A stretch of 64,000 bases of DNA from Rhipicephalus microplus (Eukaryota > Arthropoda > Arachnida > Ixodida > Ixodidae): positions 241,555,088 to 241,619,087 of the forward strand of contig NC_134700.1 of the NCBI RefSeq assembly GCF_043290135.1, in the 5' to 3' direction. Below the pieces are notes generated by a model. It saw nothing but the letters and a program-made list of their open reading frames with translations, was not told where the DNA came from and ran no database searches. A program made the position numbers and the translations under genes. The first letter of the stretch is position 1, and every line of letters starts with the position of its first letter. This document shows, piece after piece, positions 49,189-62,181 of this stretch.

Positions 49189-49214
49189 TCAGGCTGATGA
49201 TGATGATGATGATG
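46378..49214 (+). mobile_element. RTE-clade non-LTR retrotransposon, copy B
   Basis: Homology to copy A starts at 'aacctgaacttggcaacg' (46378). The element ends with a TGA-repeat tail at 49195-49214, the short 3' microsatellite expected of RTE elements. There are no poly-A tail and no LTRs. No clear target-site duplication was found. The open reading frame fills nearly the whole element. Its good preservation compared with copy A implies a recent insertion. Confidence 0.88.
49195..49214 (+). repeat. TGA-repeat 3' tail of RTE copy B
   Basis: Six to seven TGA units directly after the ORF and a short 3' UTR. This kind of 3' terminus is typical of RTE elements. Confidence 0.8.
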
Positions 49215-49374
49215 CATCCACGACTATGCCTAAAAAAATAGGCGCAGTAAAATGTGTACCTTTTGTAGTTGGTGACTGGCTTTAAACCATGAAGTCATGA
49301 TAAGCTCGGACGTCCCATGCTAATTCGCGCTTCTACCAAGCTGTATTGCTGCGATATTACATGCTGTATTGTGA

Positions 49375-49700
49375 TCAGTGCATACAGAACGCGTGTGTTT
49401 GTAAAGCGTGAAAGTTACATTCACTGCATTTTCGAGCAGAGTAAGTTGTTTTCACTGTATGCACTAACAGACGCAAGGCTGTGCGGTAGAACGCCCGCTC
49501 GCCACGCAAGCGAACTGGTTTTCATTCCCACTCGGACCCAGAATTCTTCATAATTTATTTTATTTGCATTAGGCTCGCTTTTTCGGTCATGCACAAAATG
49601 ACTTCTCGCTCTCAAACAACCACGTGGACGCTGACACCAATGTCCACGCCGACGCCGGAATTTTCGCGGAACAACCTCCTTAACGCTATCGCGTTAAAAC
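49375..49700 (+). mobile_element. tRNA-derived SINE-like element (second family), plus
   Basis: 'acgcgtgtgtttgtaaagcg' (about 49388) leads to a tRNA-like head with 'tgtgcggtagaacgcccgctcgc', 'cacgcaagcg' and a B-box-like 'ggttttcattccc'. Leader and head match the minus-strand copy at 23787-23990. The downstream part 'cgtggacgctgacaccaatg' has a counterpart in the composite repeats ('gggtggacgctgccaatg' at 28905). It ends near 'cgctatcgcgttaaaac', which may belong to an older host repeat. Confidence 0.6.
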
Positions 49701-50679
49701 AAACCTTTTAGCACTTTCTCAGTAATCTTCCTGTAAAGCGTGCTTTTCTGCACTTTATGTGGTATTGCAACAAAGCTAGCCGTGGGTAACTTGAAGTTTT
49801 AAAGGAAGATCGGTATTCCTTATTGCTCTTTCCATTGTTGTGCATCTCCTATCTCCTCTATCTATATTTGTTTCGAGCTGAAATTTTGCGTCACTTTTTT
49901 GTTCAGTTGTTTTTTGTTCACTACTCCTTCAAAATCTCCGTTATACACTGATCTCGCTAGAAGCTAGTGCAATAAGACGAAGCTAAAGAGGTAAACCTGA
50001 GAAGCTTCAAGATGATCTCCATTTTAAAGACAACAATCGGGAAAAGTTAGCAATGCTGTTTCCCAAGAGACTTAAAAAGCACTTTTGGGTAGACCATACG
50101 GCCAAATAATTCGCCCTTTCACTCAGTCCTTCTGTGACACCCTCACTACATCTCTCACCCTCCGCAGTTGTAGACATGGCTTGTGCAATGTAAAGGAGAT
50201 GTAACGTTAGTTGTGTGCTCAGGAAGAAGTGTGTTGATTCAATACAGCAACAACTTTGAAAGACCAGTTGAAAGACCTTTTTGAAAGACCAGTGTTGCTG
50301 GAGTGAAGACCGCAGAGAATGTTTCGTCCGCCTGAGCCCGTACACTGAAATCACAAAGTCTACCTGTGCACCGTACAGTGTGAACACGGAAGATAACCTC
50401 TATTTGACAATGTAGGAGTCATGTACAGTCATGTATCCTCTATGCGAAACTGCTAAGGTATGCAGGCTACACGTGAGAGGGGCAAACGTTTCTCTTCCCT
50501 ATTTCTTTTTTATGTGTGCGTAATCATGAGTGCGCGCGCTTGAAATTATTGTGATTATAGAGCACGTTAATCACTTATTGAGGAAGGTAATACTGTGAAA
50601 CTAACTTTCCTTTTTTTCAGGGTCTCTATTTACATATAATCACCTTTCTAATATACGGAAGCGTTCTCTAACAATATAT
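49701..50679. other. No gene seen
   Basis: The open frame at 50007-50387 (minus) has no recognisable domain. A short repeat 'tgaaagacc' occurs three times near 50256-50293. Confidence 0.4.
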
Positions 50680-51200
50680 TTATTTTGGTACCACGATCGG
50701 AGGGCATTCCTGGCAGTAGACACGTCATACTGGGAAAGTGCAAGCGAAAGTCGCAGAGAACACCACTGCGCAGCACTTCTCGAAATACAAGCAGATTGGA
50801 ATTCACGCCTTCAACAACCGCCCAACTTTGCAAGACTCTTCACCATTCAGAAAGGGTCGCTGCTATTTGATCCGCCACGTTGCCCCTTCTGATTATGGAT
50901 ATCTACTATGCTTGTCTCCGGCTGAACAGTGCTTATGAAAACAATTTACGGTATCACTTTGGTCAAGTAGACAGTCCATACTGCAATAAATGTGGCTCCA
51001 TGGAAACTGTAAAACACATCTTGTTTGAGTGCCGAGCGTATGCCGATGAGCGTGGCTCCATTAACACTGCATGCATTTGTAACCCCAAAGAACTTTATCA
51101 GTTGATTGTGTCATAAGCCCTTTCCCCAGCTTCATGCAACAGAGGCATGCGATGAAACGTTTATTCACGTATTTAGACAATATCGGGCAGCTACACAACC
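50680..51200 (+). pseudogene. Non-LTR retrotransposon RNase H / C-terminal tail remnant
   Basis: VPRSEGIPG (about 50686) resembles the conserved 'HxGIxGNExAD' end of retroelement RNase H. After frameshifts, the frame at 50880-51116 gives LRLNSAYENNLRYHFGQVDS followed by PYCNKCGSMETVKHILFECR, the zinc-knuckle-like tail (Cys-x2-Cys...His-x4-Cys) of Jockey- and I-type non-LTR elements. The reverse transcriptase is missing, so this is a 5'-truncated, decayed copy. Both blocks are in the expected order. Confidence 0.7.
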
Positions 51201-54200
51201 TGTAGGGGCGCCTTGAAAACTGAAGTCATGCTGTCAGCACGCATCCCCGCTCAAGAGACAGAAAAATGTCTGTATATTTACTTTTTTCTTTCCATTTTAA
51301 TTCTTAATATTTTTTCTCTCTCTCTTCTTGCCTTCCAGTCCCCAATCCCCTTCCCCACGCAGACTAGCAAGTCAGCGACACATACAGACTGGCTAAATTC
51401 TCTGCTCTTCAATAAAAACTCTCTCTTTGCTTCGATTCATTCGTGACAAAGGTAAACAAGGTGAAGCAGTTCTAGGAAAAGGGAACAATTTTTTCTGCTG
51501 TGGCACATTATGACCTCGTCCCAATTTTACTTTTGCATATCATATAAAGTCGCCTTCGGGGCGACTGCGTCTTTGTGCGTTGGTGAAAGCTATTGAACTG
51601 CGATTACCAAAAATGAATTACCGGTTTCAAGGTCCACCTCATCGCCCGTTCCAAGAAGAAGTAGCTTACGTCTTTGTGTAGGAGCGAAGGAGCGACATTT
51701 TACGATGCCGTTCTCGGCTTATCCCTAGAGACGTTCAGCCAATACTTCCTTTTTTTCATTCTTGTTCTTTTTTTCTAGAAATTTTCCGAAATCTCCGCAT
51801 TCATCGAAACATTTCGTCACCGGACGGAGGAAAAAGATGTATATGCGACACCAGAATGCAAAAACTGAGGCGAATTTCTTTTTTTTTCCAAGCCAACACT
51901 TCAATACACTTCAGTGTTCGGCTTTCTCCTTCGCTCAGTGTGAAAAATGCGCTAATTCTATTTAATCATGAACTGCATAAAGCATGGTCGGCTCTCACAC
52001 TTTCTAATCCCCATCTTCTCTATCACGTTGACGCATTCATTGCACTCTTCTGTTTTTTGTTTGTTTGTTTTTTTGCCCTTGTTTCATTTCATTTCTCTGT
52101 CTTGTGCTGAATCCACACTTTCCAAAAGAGGAACCAGCCGCTGCGAATAACTTTTTTTTCTTCCCAGAACGCGTTTGTGCGCGCCAGTATTTCTTCGCTC
52201 GACCAAATCGCCTCTCACAATAAAGCCTCAGCTAAGGAACGATTCTTCAGATTTTTCATCTATGCGCCTTTTTTCGTTTACTAATTTATGTTTTTTTCTT
52301 ATATTGCAGCTGTATTCATTCAGTAGTTCTTATGACAATGCAAAGTCTCGGACGCTCCTATAATAACAATCTTTATTTAGGCGTTGAAATACCCGGATTT
52401 CGTCCTCTGAAAACATTCGGATTGGCAAGTATAGCGTAGACAGGCGCGTTCAAGGCGGGGACAAAAGAAATTGAACGGACATGTATGAGAAAAGAGTCGG
52501 ACAAGAACGACATACAGGTCGTTATTATTTATTGTGCGTATGTGTGTATGCTTCTTCATATTTGCTTTCCCTTAGCCACCCGGTGGTTTAGGAATGCTTT
52601 ACGACAGGCCCATCTTTTTCTTTGTTTTAGCGAGCGCTACCTTTTCTTTTGCTAAGTGTTCTTGTATGTTATCTTTTTATTTTGCTACAATTCTAGCGTG
52701 AAAGTTAATACAGTGGAAACTTTCAAAAACTAAAGTTTTCAGGAATGATATTCTCGCGGCAACGAAGGAATCTGGTCTTGGGTGAACGTTCATAAAGTTA
52801 AATAGAATTTCCCTGTCTCCACAGCGAAGAAATTTAAAAAAAGCACCCGCTGTAGCGGAAGTTTCAAGTGGGAATCTGCAACATTTTTTTAACGCTCGAG
52901 AAATCTAAGAACTCATAAGTTAGACTATTGCAGCACCACTCATTCAACAAGTCGGGCACACACTTCACCAACAAGCATTGCATGGTGGGACCTGTACATT
53001 CGGGCGGATGATGATCATAGCAACGAGACATTCATTTTTTTTTTCGCTGGGTATAGTTCTTCTGCAAACGCTTGAGGTAGAAACTACATCGGCACAGGAT
53101 GCTTGAAGCGATGGCACCCAGGAAATTGAGGTTATCCTGACAGACATTTTGAAATCACATAACTGCTTTCTGGCACACGTCTCTGCGCGTGCACGCTGAA
53201 ATCTCCCATGCTTTGCTTAACGTGTGGCTTATTTGGCATTTTGAAATGATGCTGCGTCCTCTTGAAACACGTAAATTTTTGGCGTTTCAGGAGAAGTCAA
53301 GTTGTTAGACCAGCGCTTGTCCGGTTTGCTTCTCCTTTGTGTCTACTTTTGTGCGCTGCCCAATTATGCAAATGTGTTATTTGCTTCTTTTTTCACACTT
53401 CGCGCGTGCTTACAAAACGTTTTATTTTGAATTGTTTTGCCCCTATCTTCTCTCTTTCGTTCCTCAAAGAGTGCTGCGCAGGCCTATCTACTTTAGCCGA
53501 ATGTTTAGTAGAGCAGCTTCGAAGAGCTTCACCGTTAGGGACAACTCCTTTTCTACCTCAAGTAGCTTTTTTTCACGCTTATTTCTTTTTGACTTTATCT
53601 CACTTTTTCGCCGCCATTAATTTCCTTTCTTCGCAATCTCTTAAAGACCTCATTGACGCGCCTCCTTCGAAAGAGGATTAGGCGTGCTTGCGATACGAGA
53701 GCTGCTTTGACATATTGACTTCAAAGACCGTACGCTGAACTTGATACAGACTGATGATACCGCTGTGATCGACGGCAGGAATATTGCCGATTACGGCATG
53801 AAGCCGGCTATTCAGAGCAAGGATCGATTCCCCCAGAAAAAGCTTCGTGGGAAAGCGTGCACACAATTCCCAAGAAAAACAAATGAGCAAGAGACCAGCA
53901 CAGCCATGTATAAAATATACTATAGTATAGCAATGGTTAGGAAAAGGTCACATAAAAGCGTGAAAGCCTAGTCAAGCCAGGGCTATCTGTGCCCCACAAG
54001 TGCCTGCTGCGGCCCAACCACGTACAACTGCATGAATTCTGTGCTATTTTTTGTGCTATATGTTGCGGCTAAGTAGTATTTATTTATGAGTATAAAATGA
54101 ACAACCAAGCAAGAAACTTTGTTGAGCTGTGTATACGAGTTTACGTATTGTGCTAATGACAATCATTTGAAAGCTAATTTTTCAGTGCCACCATGCAATT

Positions 54201-55049
54201 TCTGTGATACGAAAGTACAGCCTCATAAACATTGAATGCAATCTCGAAAAGAGAGGTCAACTGTGGCAATTGAGCTATTTCACAACTGTGCTGTTTGAGA
54301 CACAAATAGAACTTCACAAGAATACTCTCCTTTGCCGCTCTTTTTATTCAACCACCATGCGTGGTGGCTAACAAGCTGCCGGCCATCCACCACGTGCAAT
54401 TTTCTCTGGGCTCACTGTCATCTAACGCTGGAACAATACAAAAAACAACTACTGGGAATCATCTCACGCAGCAAGTTAGCGTAATCAGCTGTAACCCTTC
54501 TGCTCTTTTCACTTGTTCATGATCGCCGGTAACACTGGGACATATGTAGAGGTTTAATGTCCCTGATTTGTGATATCATAGAAATGACAAGAGAGGTACC
54601 TTCGTGAAAAATAGGAAAACTACTTGCTTTTTGTGATGCAGATACAAAGCGAGATACATTAGGAATTGTCAAATGTAAACAGAAAAACAGACGTGCTGTA
54701 CAGACTCAGTGCCTATGACGCCGTTCCACTGAACACCACCGCATAAGTTCAGTTCTCGACCACGGGAAATCTATTGCGTTGAAAGCGTAGTTCAATATAG
54801 ATCATGTACCGCATCCGTTTTCGAAACAGCGAAGCAGTTTTGTTTTGGCGTTCTATCGTTTTGTGTCAACAAGAACGATCATCGTCGTGAACCACCTCGG
54901 TCTTTCTAGCGCGTGCAATGTGACTCAGTAAGTTGGCCATCACACGCTCTCTTCGTCCCCTTTTGTGTCGTCTACTTCACTCTCCGGACACATGCGTCGT
55001 GCTGAAGCTCTCCCGCATTGCCACTTTGCCCGACGCGAGATGCAATAAC
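51201..55049. other. No gene seen
   Basis: AT-rich with many homopolymer runs. A stable-looking hairpin with a TTCG loop lies at 51548-51566. A frame at 53262-53681 (plus, 139 codons) lacks any recognisable domain and is judged fortuitous. Confidence 0.4.
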
Positions 55050-55460
55050 CTGGATTGGTGAAAAAACGAGTGCAGAGAGATATAGAAATAGGAAATGAGG
55101 AGACAAAAAAAAACAGACAAAGAGAGAAAAAAGAAAAAAGATAAGAAGAAAAGGGTGGAAACACACAGAAATAAATACATTAGGAACACAGAGATAGATG
55201 AAAAGAAAGAAGCAAACAAAAATATAAGAACAAATGTGGGAGCAAGACTGTAACGAAGGAAAAGTAACGAACAGCAAAAGGAAAGGAGAAATAGGAAGAG
55301 GAAGAAAGAATGGTGAGAAAAGAAAAAAATAGGAGGAGGAATACAAAGAGAAAAGAAAAGATGTTGAGAGAAACAGACTAGACAGAGACAGGGAAGCATA
55401 GAGAAAAATGAAAAGAGGAAAGAACAATGCAAAAAAGAGGAAAAAAAGAAGGAAGGCCAC
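55050..55460. repeat. Long purine-rich low-complexity tract
   Basis: About 400 bases in which the plus strand is overwhelmingly A and G (GAAA, GGAA, AGAA motifs). The minus-strand frames rich in Ser, Phe and Leu are a consequence. It could form triplex or unusual DNA structures (inference). Confidence 0.8.
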
Positions 55461-55689
55461 CCAACTGCGCTGTTCTCTGAGAAGTGGAAGCACTAGTTCG
55501 AAGGTGCCTTTTTTGCATGTCTTTAAAAAAACGCCTCGTAATTAGTTAACAGCTCCCGAATACGATGTGCCGCGCAGCACATACTGCTGTTTCCGAATGT
55601 TAGACGTCGGAAATTTTCAATGAAATAAAAAGGAAGCTTAGCCTAAGAAAACGTATCTACTCATTAAACCAACAATGCGCCCCGTGTAT

Positions 55690-56220
55690 AGTTGCAGCGT
55701 CACCTTTGTTCTCGAAGAGCTCACGATGCTAGCGCATCTTTTGTCTTAAAATGTCATACGCACCATGTGTCTTGCAGTTTCCCTTCTATGTGTCCTCCCC
55801 CCGTTAGACTGGAGCTGACGTCCTGTGACGCCGAGGGTGGCCATCGACGCGAAACGACGCCAAATAGCCGAGTATACGTGGTGAAAGAGTCGGCCGATGA
55901 TGCATTCTTCAGATCTCCCAGCGTGCATGCGAGCGTGGCGGAGAGCAAACATTCACGCGATTCGCCTTCTGTAATGGTGCAGATGCACGCTGCCAGAGAG
56001 GCATCCATGGCCGTCAGTCTCGCTCGTCTCGTGGCACGCAGGTATTGCTGTCGAATTTCGCTTATTCCAAGGATTCTTTCTTTTTCTGTTGCAGCATGTT
56101 TTCTCAGGTTTCTTTCCCCGAATATATACCGTGCCACCGTATCGCCCTCTCTATCTAGATGCGAAGCTGCACGCACGACATCACGCTCGGGCAAGCACAC
56201 GCATCTGTAGCTCCTCACTT
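55690..56220. other. GC-rich island, unassigned
   Basis: GC-richer than its surroundings, with long open frames on both strands (172 codons plus, 154 codons minus). No domain could be recognised. The minus frame contains ERILGISEIRQQYLRATRRA, basic and possibly helical. It could be a repeat remnant or an exon. Confidence 0.3.
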
Positions 56221-58640
56221 TCGATTATAAGCATCACACGTTTGGCATTGCTGTTTCAGTTCATTTGCCCCTCCTTGATGCTATTTTGAAAGCCCGCTAA
56301 TTTTTATATCGATTTTTCTCTTCTTTATTCATCTGTTGACATTGATGACTCACAAAACACTTACGCTGAAAAGCACTTCCATAATTTTCTGTCATGTAAG
56401 CAGTTAGTGGGAGTACGAAACTACCGAACGATCATCGACAAACAGACGCGCAGTATAAGAAAGGCACATGTGTAACCGTATGAATGCGCATCGCTTACGT
56501 GTACAAACGAATGGATCGAGCAGCAACACTATTCTGATGGCTTCGCGCACGCTAGAAGCCTAAAATGCAAATGAAGATAGGCTATTCGTGAATCTCCGCA
56601 GTTAGCGCCAGTTCTTTCTTGTCGTTGCTTGTCGTTTTCAGAGTTGCCTAAAGCCCCAGACGGCGATTTCGTATGCGCTTATCGTCTAGTCATGTGCCCT
56701 TTTCGTCCCCTTACGAATGTTCTTTCATGAAAGCAGGTCACCTAAACAGAGATGCTATGCGATTCAGGCACATGGGGAACAGAAACACGAGGGCTGGAAA
56801 AGGAAGGGGTCAAGTTTTCGCGCTTAAATTTTTTCTTGCATTGAATTGGCTTTTTGCTTTTCACTTCGTTGCGAAATATCAAAGGGACACCAAATGTGAA
56901 CAATGAATCAGCTTAGATGAATAAACCATATTTCTTGTAAAGTTCAGCGTCATTTGTTTATTAGTTAAGAAATGAAGGTTGAAGTGCAGTTTTTTTCATT
57001 TCCCACCTCTGCACATGGTGTCACGAATTTCCGAGTGCAGTTTTCGTAGTTTTGCGACATTGCCGATGCGATCATTTCTAAACTTCAAATTTCAAGTCAA
57101 TGGCCTTCTAAGTGCAGTGTTGAAGTTCATCTTTATTGATTAGGAACTGAATAAGGCCTAGTGGCTAGGATGTCACATAGTGTGATAACGTGGAGTTGGC
57201 AGCGTGTATTTTTAGGGAGAGTCACCACCAACATTTTCTTTTGGGTCGCTTTCTTACTTCCCACTTACTGACCATCTTCTTGTCTTTTTCTCTTCTCGGT
57301 CTTCTATCTTATCTTTACATTCCTCTTGCTCGTTCCCCCGGCCTAGAATAGCCAACTGGGCGTGTAGCTGCTAACCTTCTTGCCTTCTCTCTTGTTGTTG
57401 TTCTCTTCTTCTCACTTATAGAGTTATTTTTTAAGGTAACAGCTGCTTGGGTTTGACAAAACCGTAATTTACTAATACGCTAAAAATCACTTTTTGTCTG
57501 TAGTGTTTTTTTAAAATGTAGAGAAGGCCAACCCCGACTCAAGTAAAAGACAGTTGTAATGGCGTCGCTTTCTAGCAGGATTTATTACTTTTACCTCCTT
57601 GCGCTCGCATAAGCCAGCCTTTGCTGGCGCAAGTAGGTCTCTGAAGTCGAAAAGCCTTCTGTCACTGTCCCTATCGCCCCTGCTATTTGTACCAAAAATA
57701 AGGAGCCATTTTGACACTTCATCTTGTCTTCCTGGTATTCCTAAACCACCAAACCCTCTAAGAAATATGTGTAATTATTCAAACTGAAAAAGTGGAGACG
57801 AAGTTGCAAAAAATTGTATATAACTTTTTGTATTAGTAACACAAAATAAAATCAGCGTGCACAAAATTCGTCTGTATTGCGGAAATCGAAGAAACAAAAA
57901 CGCTGCATGGGTAGTGCAGGTAATGACGTTGCTGCTTCAGGGCAATAGAATACCACACCCTCACGTGACTAGAGCTGTTTACCGCGCCCTCCCAATCATT
58001 CTGTAGCTCGGTCATTAGTCAAAGGTTGGTGAATAAGTTCGCAATGTCCGGACGTCAAAACCCGTTGGTATATTGTAATTCCTGGCTGAGTCATAGATTT
58101 ACATAAAAAACTCGCACAAGCAACCACGTTAGCTGAGTCAAAGAGATTTGTTTTATCACTAGCATGGAACCAAATGAACTCCTAATTTACTCAAATAATC
58201 GAACAATGTCAGTCAGTTTTGGTGCAAGTTGCATTACGCTGCATGAGAGGCGCAGTCATAAACTGCGCCAAGTTCTCCGGTTACCGAGCATCTTCCAATG
58301 TGCAGATCGTTTACAGAGCGCGTGACTCAGCAAAGGGCTACATATATAAAAACAGTGAGAAAAATTGATATATCACGCTTGAATTCTTGAATTCTCTGTG
58401 TCGATGCACAGCGAAATATTTCTACCACCCTTTCTTTTTAACAAGTCTCCTTCTTTTCGCACTTTCAGAGCGTTTTGTGCAAGGTGTGGCACGTACCATA
58501 GATCAAAGAGTGAACGTGGTTCTGTATTCTATAGCATAGGAACTCACATAGAAAGTATCGAAAGCCTCAAAACACTTGTATACAGTTAAAGCAAGATAAA
58601 TAATAAATCCCATATCTGCAAAGCTCCACGTCAAAAAAAG
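56221..58640. other. No gene seen; pyrimidine-rich repeat-like stretch
   Basis: At about 57280-57420 there is a pyrimidine-rich segment with 'gtgtagctgctaaccttcttgcc', similar in style to 44560-44690 ('ggttaacctactgaccttcttc') and possibly the 3' UTR of one retroelement family. Otherwise unassigned. Confidence 0.35.
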
Positions 58641-58644
58641 TGCC

Positions 58645-59125
58645 GCCATATCCACGAAGTGAATGATGATGAGTGGGCGAAGCTCCGGAGGTAAACCTGG
58701 TAAACCATGAATCCTCTGTACATTTTGCCCACTCAATTTTATTACATCGCTCCCCCTAGCGTACGTCGCCGCACTAAATCGAACGATTGCCTTCAACCAA
58801 TGACACGCGCCATATGTGACATCATTCCTATTTTATAAGATCTCGCGTCTTTCATCAACTACAAGTACCGCTTTCTAGTTTATAACATCTTGCATCTTTT
58901 CATCATCAGCTACAAGTACCACCATCTAGTAAACACTACAAGAACTAAACGAGAGGTGGCTACGTACAGGAGACGGTACCGCCATCTAGTGAACACTGCA
59001 AGAACTAAACTAGAGGTGGCTACATACAGGGGACGGTACCGCCATCTAGTGAACACTGCAAGAACTAAACTAGAGGTGGCTACATACAGGGGACGCACAG
59101 CCCACGCCCTAAGGAGCTTCGCCCC
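58645..59125 (+). mobile_element. MITE-like element with 60-bp tandem core
   Basis: Perfect 12-bp TIRs: 'gggcgaagctcc' at 58675-58686 and its reverse complement at 59113-59124. Outside the first TIR, 'atatccacgaagtgaatgatgatgag' matches an arm at 18060-18095 (inverted). Inside the second TIR, 'ggggacgcacagcccacgcc' matches 17658-17690 (inverted). The core is three tandem 60-bp units (58915-59094), which contain 'gccatctagtgaac', also present inverted in the 17.8-kb and 31.8-kb elements. No coding capacity. Confidence 0.75.
58915..59094 (+). repeat. 60-bp minisatellite, three units
   Basis: Units start at 58915, 58975 and 59035. Units 2 and 3 are identical or nearly so, and unit 1 differs at several positions. 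The first part of unit 1 has a diverged relative near 58866. The Arg-Thr-Lys-rich repeats in the open frame are artefacts. Confidence 0.92.
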
Positions 59126-59147
59126 GAAAAGACATATCTATTATCTG

Positions 59148-60836
59148 TTAGGTATGTCTATAGGATTCAATAGTGGAATAAACATGCATTATCGCAACTA
59201 ACTCTGTCATTAGGAGCAGTTTAACAAACTTTTTAACGAGTATCCGAAAGAGTATCCCAAAAGACGTGCTGGGTACCTTTGATTGTGTCGAGAATGGGTA
59301 CGCAACTTCTGAGATTTGTGGCAGAAAACATAATTTACGGCCGGTTTTGGCATCTGCGGCAGGACATTTTGTGAAGCTGTCATCGTATTGGCTGCTGTCT
59401 GCATCTTGAGCGCCAACTTTCTCCTCATGGTCTTGGTCAGTGAGACCAGCAGTGGTTACCTTGGGCTCTACCGGCGGCATGACCGAAGGCGGTTCAAGCA
59501 TAGGCGATGCTGGTGTCTCGACTTGCCTCAGTAAAGGTGATACTGGGGCTGGCTTCTCTAACTGAGCTGTATGAGGACTGGTATCAGCCTCTTCCACTGT
59601 CATGATGGCGTCGCGTACCGGCGCGGGTATTGAGAGCAGCAGTGGCGTGTCGCACCTGCGTCTGACGTCATTCGTAGGACAGGCGGAGAAGCTTTCTGCC
59701 ACGTGGGTGAAGGGCTCCGAGGAACCTTTGAGGTGTTGATCCACTTCGGTGTGCGAATGTGGGTGCGTCGGTGAAGGGCAATGCAGCACAGTCGAGATGA
59801 TTCTCCGCGGCTGTTTCGTTGGAGCAACGCCCTTCAAGAGGTCCGACTTTGTTAGCGGCCTCTGGCCGCAGTGGAACTTGCTTCGGTATCGACAAAGTGT
59901 CTAACTTCTCGTGTGGTAAGCTGCAGCGCACAGCTGCAGCCTCGAGGTCGAAAACCTCTGGAGCTCGCTCCTCGATACCGACCAGGTTGGACGGGGTGGT
60001 GGTGGAGAGGTGGTAAGGATTATGACCAAAAGCAGCTATGAGCTTGCAGCTCCACTCCGCCCATGACTGCTGCTTCCAGCCTTCATACCGGTGCCACACC
60101 GCTGCACCTTCCTGAAGACGGTCTATAGCCACATACCATTTTTGATTCTCTGTCCAGGCCGCGCGCGTTGCTAGCGCGTTGACGGTTGTCACCCAGCTGT
60201 CGGCGTCGTTCCGGACGCCGTGGAATTCCGGTAGTTCGCAGACGGCTGGTAATTGTGGGGTGGCAGGTGGCAACGCAGAGATCACCGACGCGAAGCAGTC
60301 GAGCTGAGCTGGTGTGAAAGCTCGATGAAAGAAGACCGAAGCTGCCTGCGTTGCTCCGGTGTGCTTGCCTCAAGGTCGTATGAGGCAGCTACATCCAACA
60401 CTGCGTTAATGTCACACAATGCTGGCAACATTGTAGGAGCTCGCTCGGCGATCAACGCTGTCAGTTCGTTAGTCTCGACGCGGAGTAGCGCGATGGTACG
60501 GCGCTGGTCCGCGTTGCTGTCGGGCGTTAAGCCCGAAGAGTCGGTGATCGTGGTCTTTGAGTAAGTAGAAATTGCAGCACTCACACCGGTGAGGTCGACG
60601 AGCAGGGAAGCATGGACGGCGTTCTGTGGCGGCTCGTTTGTTGAAAGAGTCCCGCAACGGGAATGTAGGCCATGGGAATCTTGAGCGGCATTCCCAAGGG
60701 GCAGGAGCCGGTGTGGATCCCTGCCGTAAAACGGTGGCAGGATTTCAATCAGGTCATGGCCTAAAACCACGGAGGAGGCCTGGACGCCGTCCACAGGTGG
60801 TCTGAAGGCTGGCTGAAGCGGCGGATGATACCCCAT
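59148..60836 (-). pseudogene. LTR-retrotransposon gag-like region
   Basis: The minus-strand frame down to 59668 reads TPAQLDCFASVISALPPATP, then LPEFHGVRNDADSWVTTVNA, then YVAIDRLQEGAAVWHRYEGW. This is the capsid-like gag pattern of Ty3/Gypsy elements, in which a helical fold assembles the particle around the RNA. Downstream the coding sense seems to pass to another frame (59837 to 59148), and upstream a third frame is open (60974 to 60282), so the gag is probably frameshifted. No pol follows: the sequence ends near the MITE at 59125. A primer-binding-site-like sequence lies just upstream. Confidence 0.6.
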
Positions 60837-60934
60837 CGCTAAGGAAGCGTGAACGGCGTTCCTTGATGGAGAAGCCCGCGCTGCCGACGAACCACGAATA
60901 CACGTACCGGTGGCTTTCTGCAGAGGGTTCACTT

Positions 60935-60948
60935 GTCGGACTGCGCCA
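60935..60948 (-). other. Primer-binding-site-like sequence
   Basis: The minus strand reads TGGCGCAGTCCGAC, preceded two bases earlier by CA. This is the usual layout of an LTR end, a short spacer and a primer-binding site complementary to a tRNA 3' end, as in many insect Gypsy elements. It lies on the upstream side of the gag-like region, in the correct orientation. Confidence 0.55.
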
Positions 60949-60949
60949 T

Positions 60950-62050
<1,101 letters not shown>

Positions 62051-62087
62051 CGAAACATTTCTCAGCGAACTTCGGTGACTTTGAGCG

Positions 62088-62088
<1 letters not shown>
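62051..62088 (-). repeat. Conserved flank of GATA arrays
   Basis: The minus strand reads 'cgctcaaagtcaccgaagttc' then 'gctgagaaatg', almost the same as 29246-29275, which also adjoins a GATA run. The flank and array behave as one repeat family. Confidence 0.65.

Positions 62089-62181
<93 letters not shown>

Noticed and set aside
53262..53681. 139-codon frame as a possible membrane protein gene
   Set aside because: T-rich sequence gives hydrophobic residues; no conserved motif, overlapping frames equally open.
54972..55493. 173-codon minus frame that looks like a multi-pass membrane protein
   Set aside because: Its hydrophobic Phe/Leu/Ser content follows directly from the purine-rich complementary strand; no domain or conserved pattern is visible.
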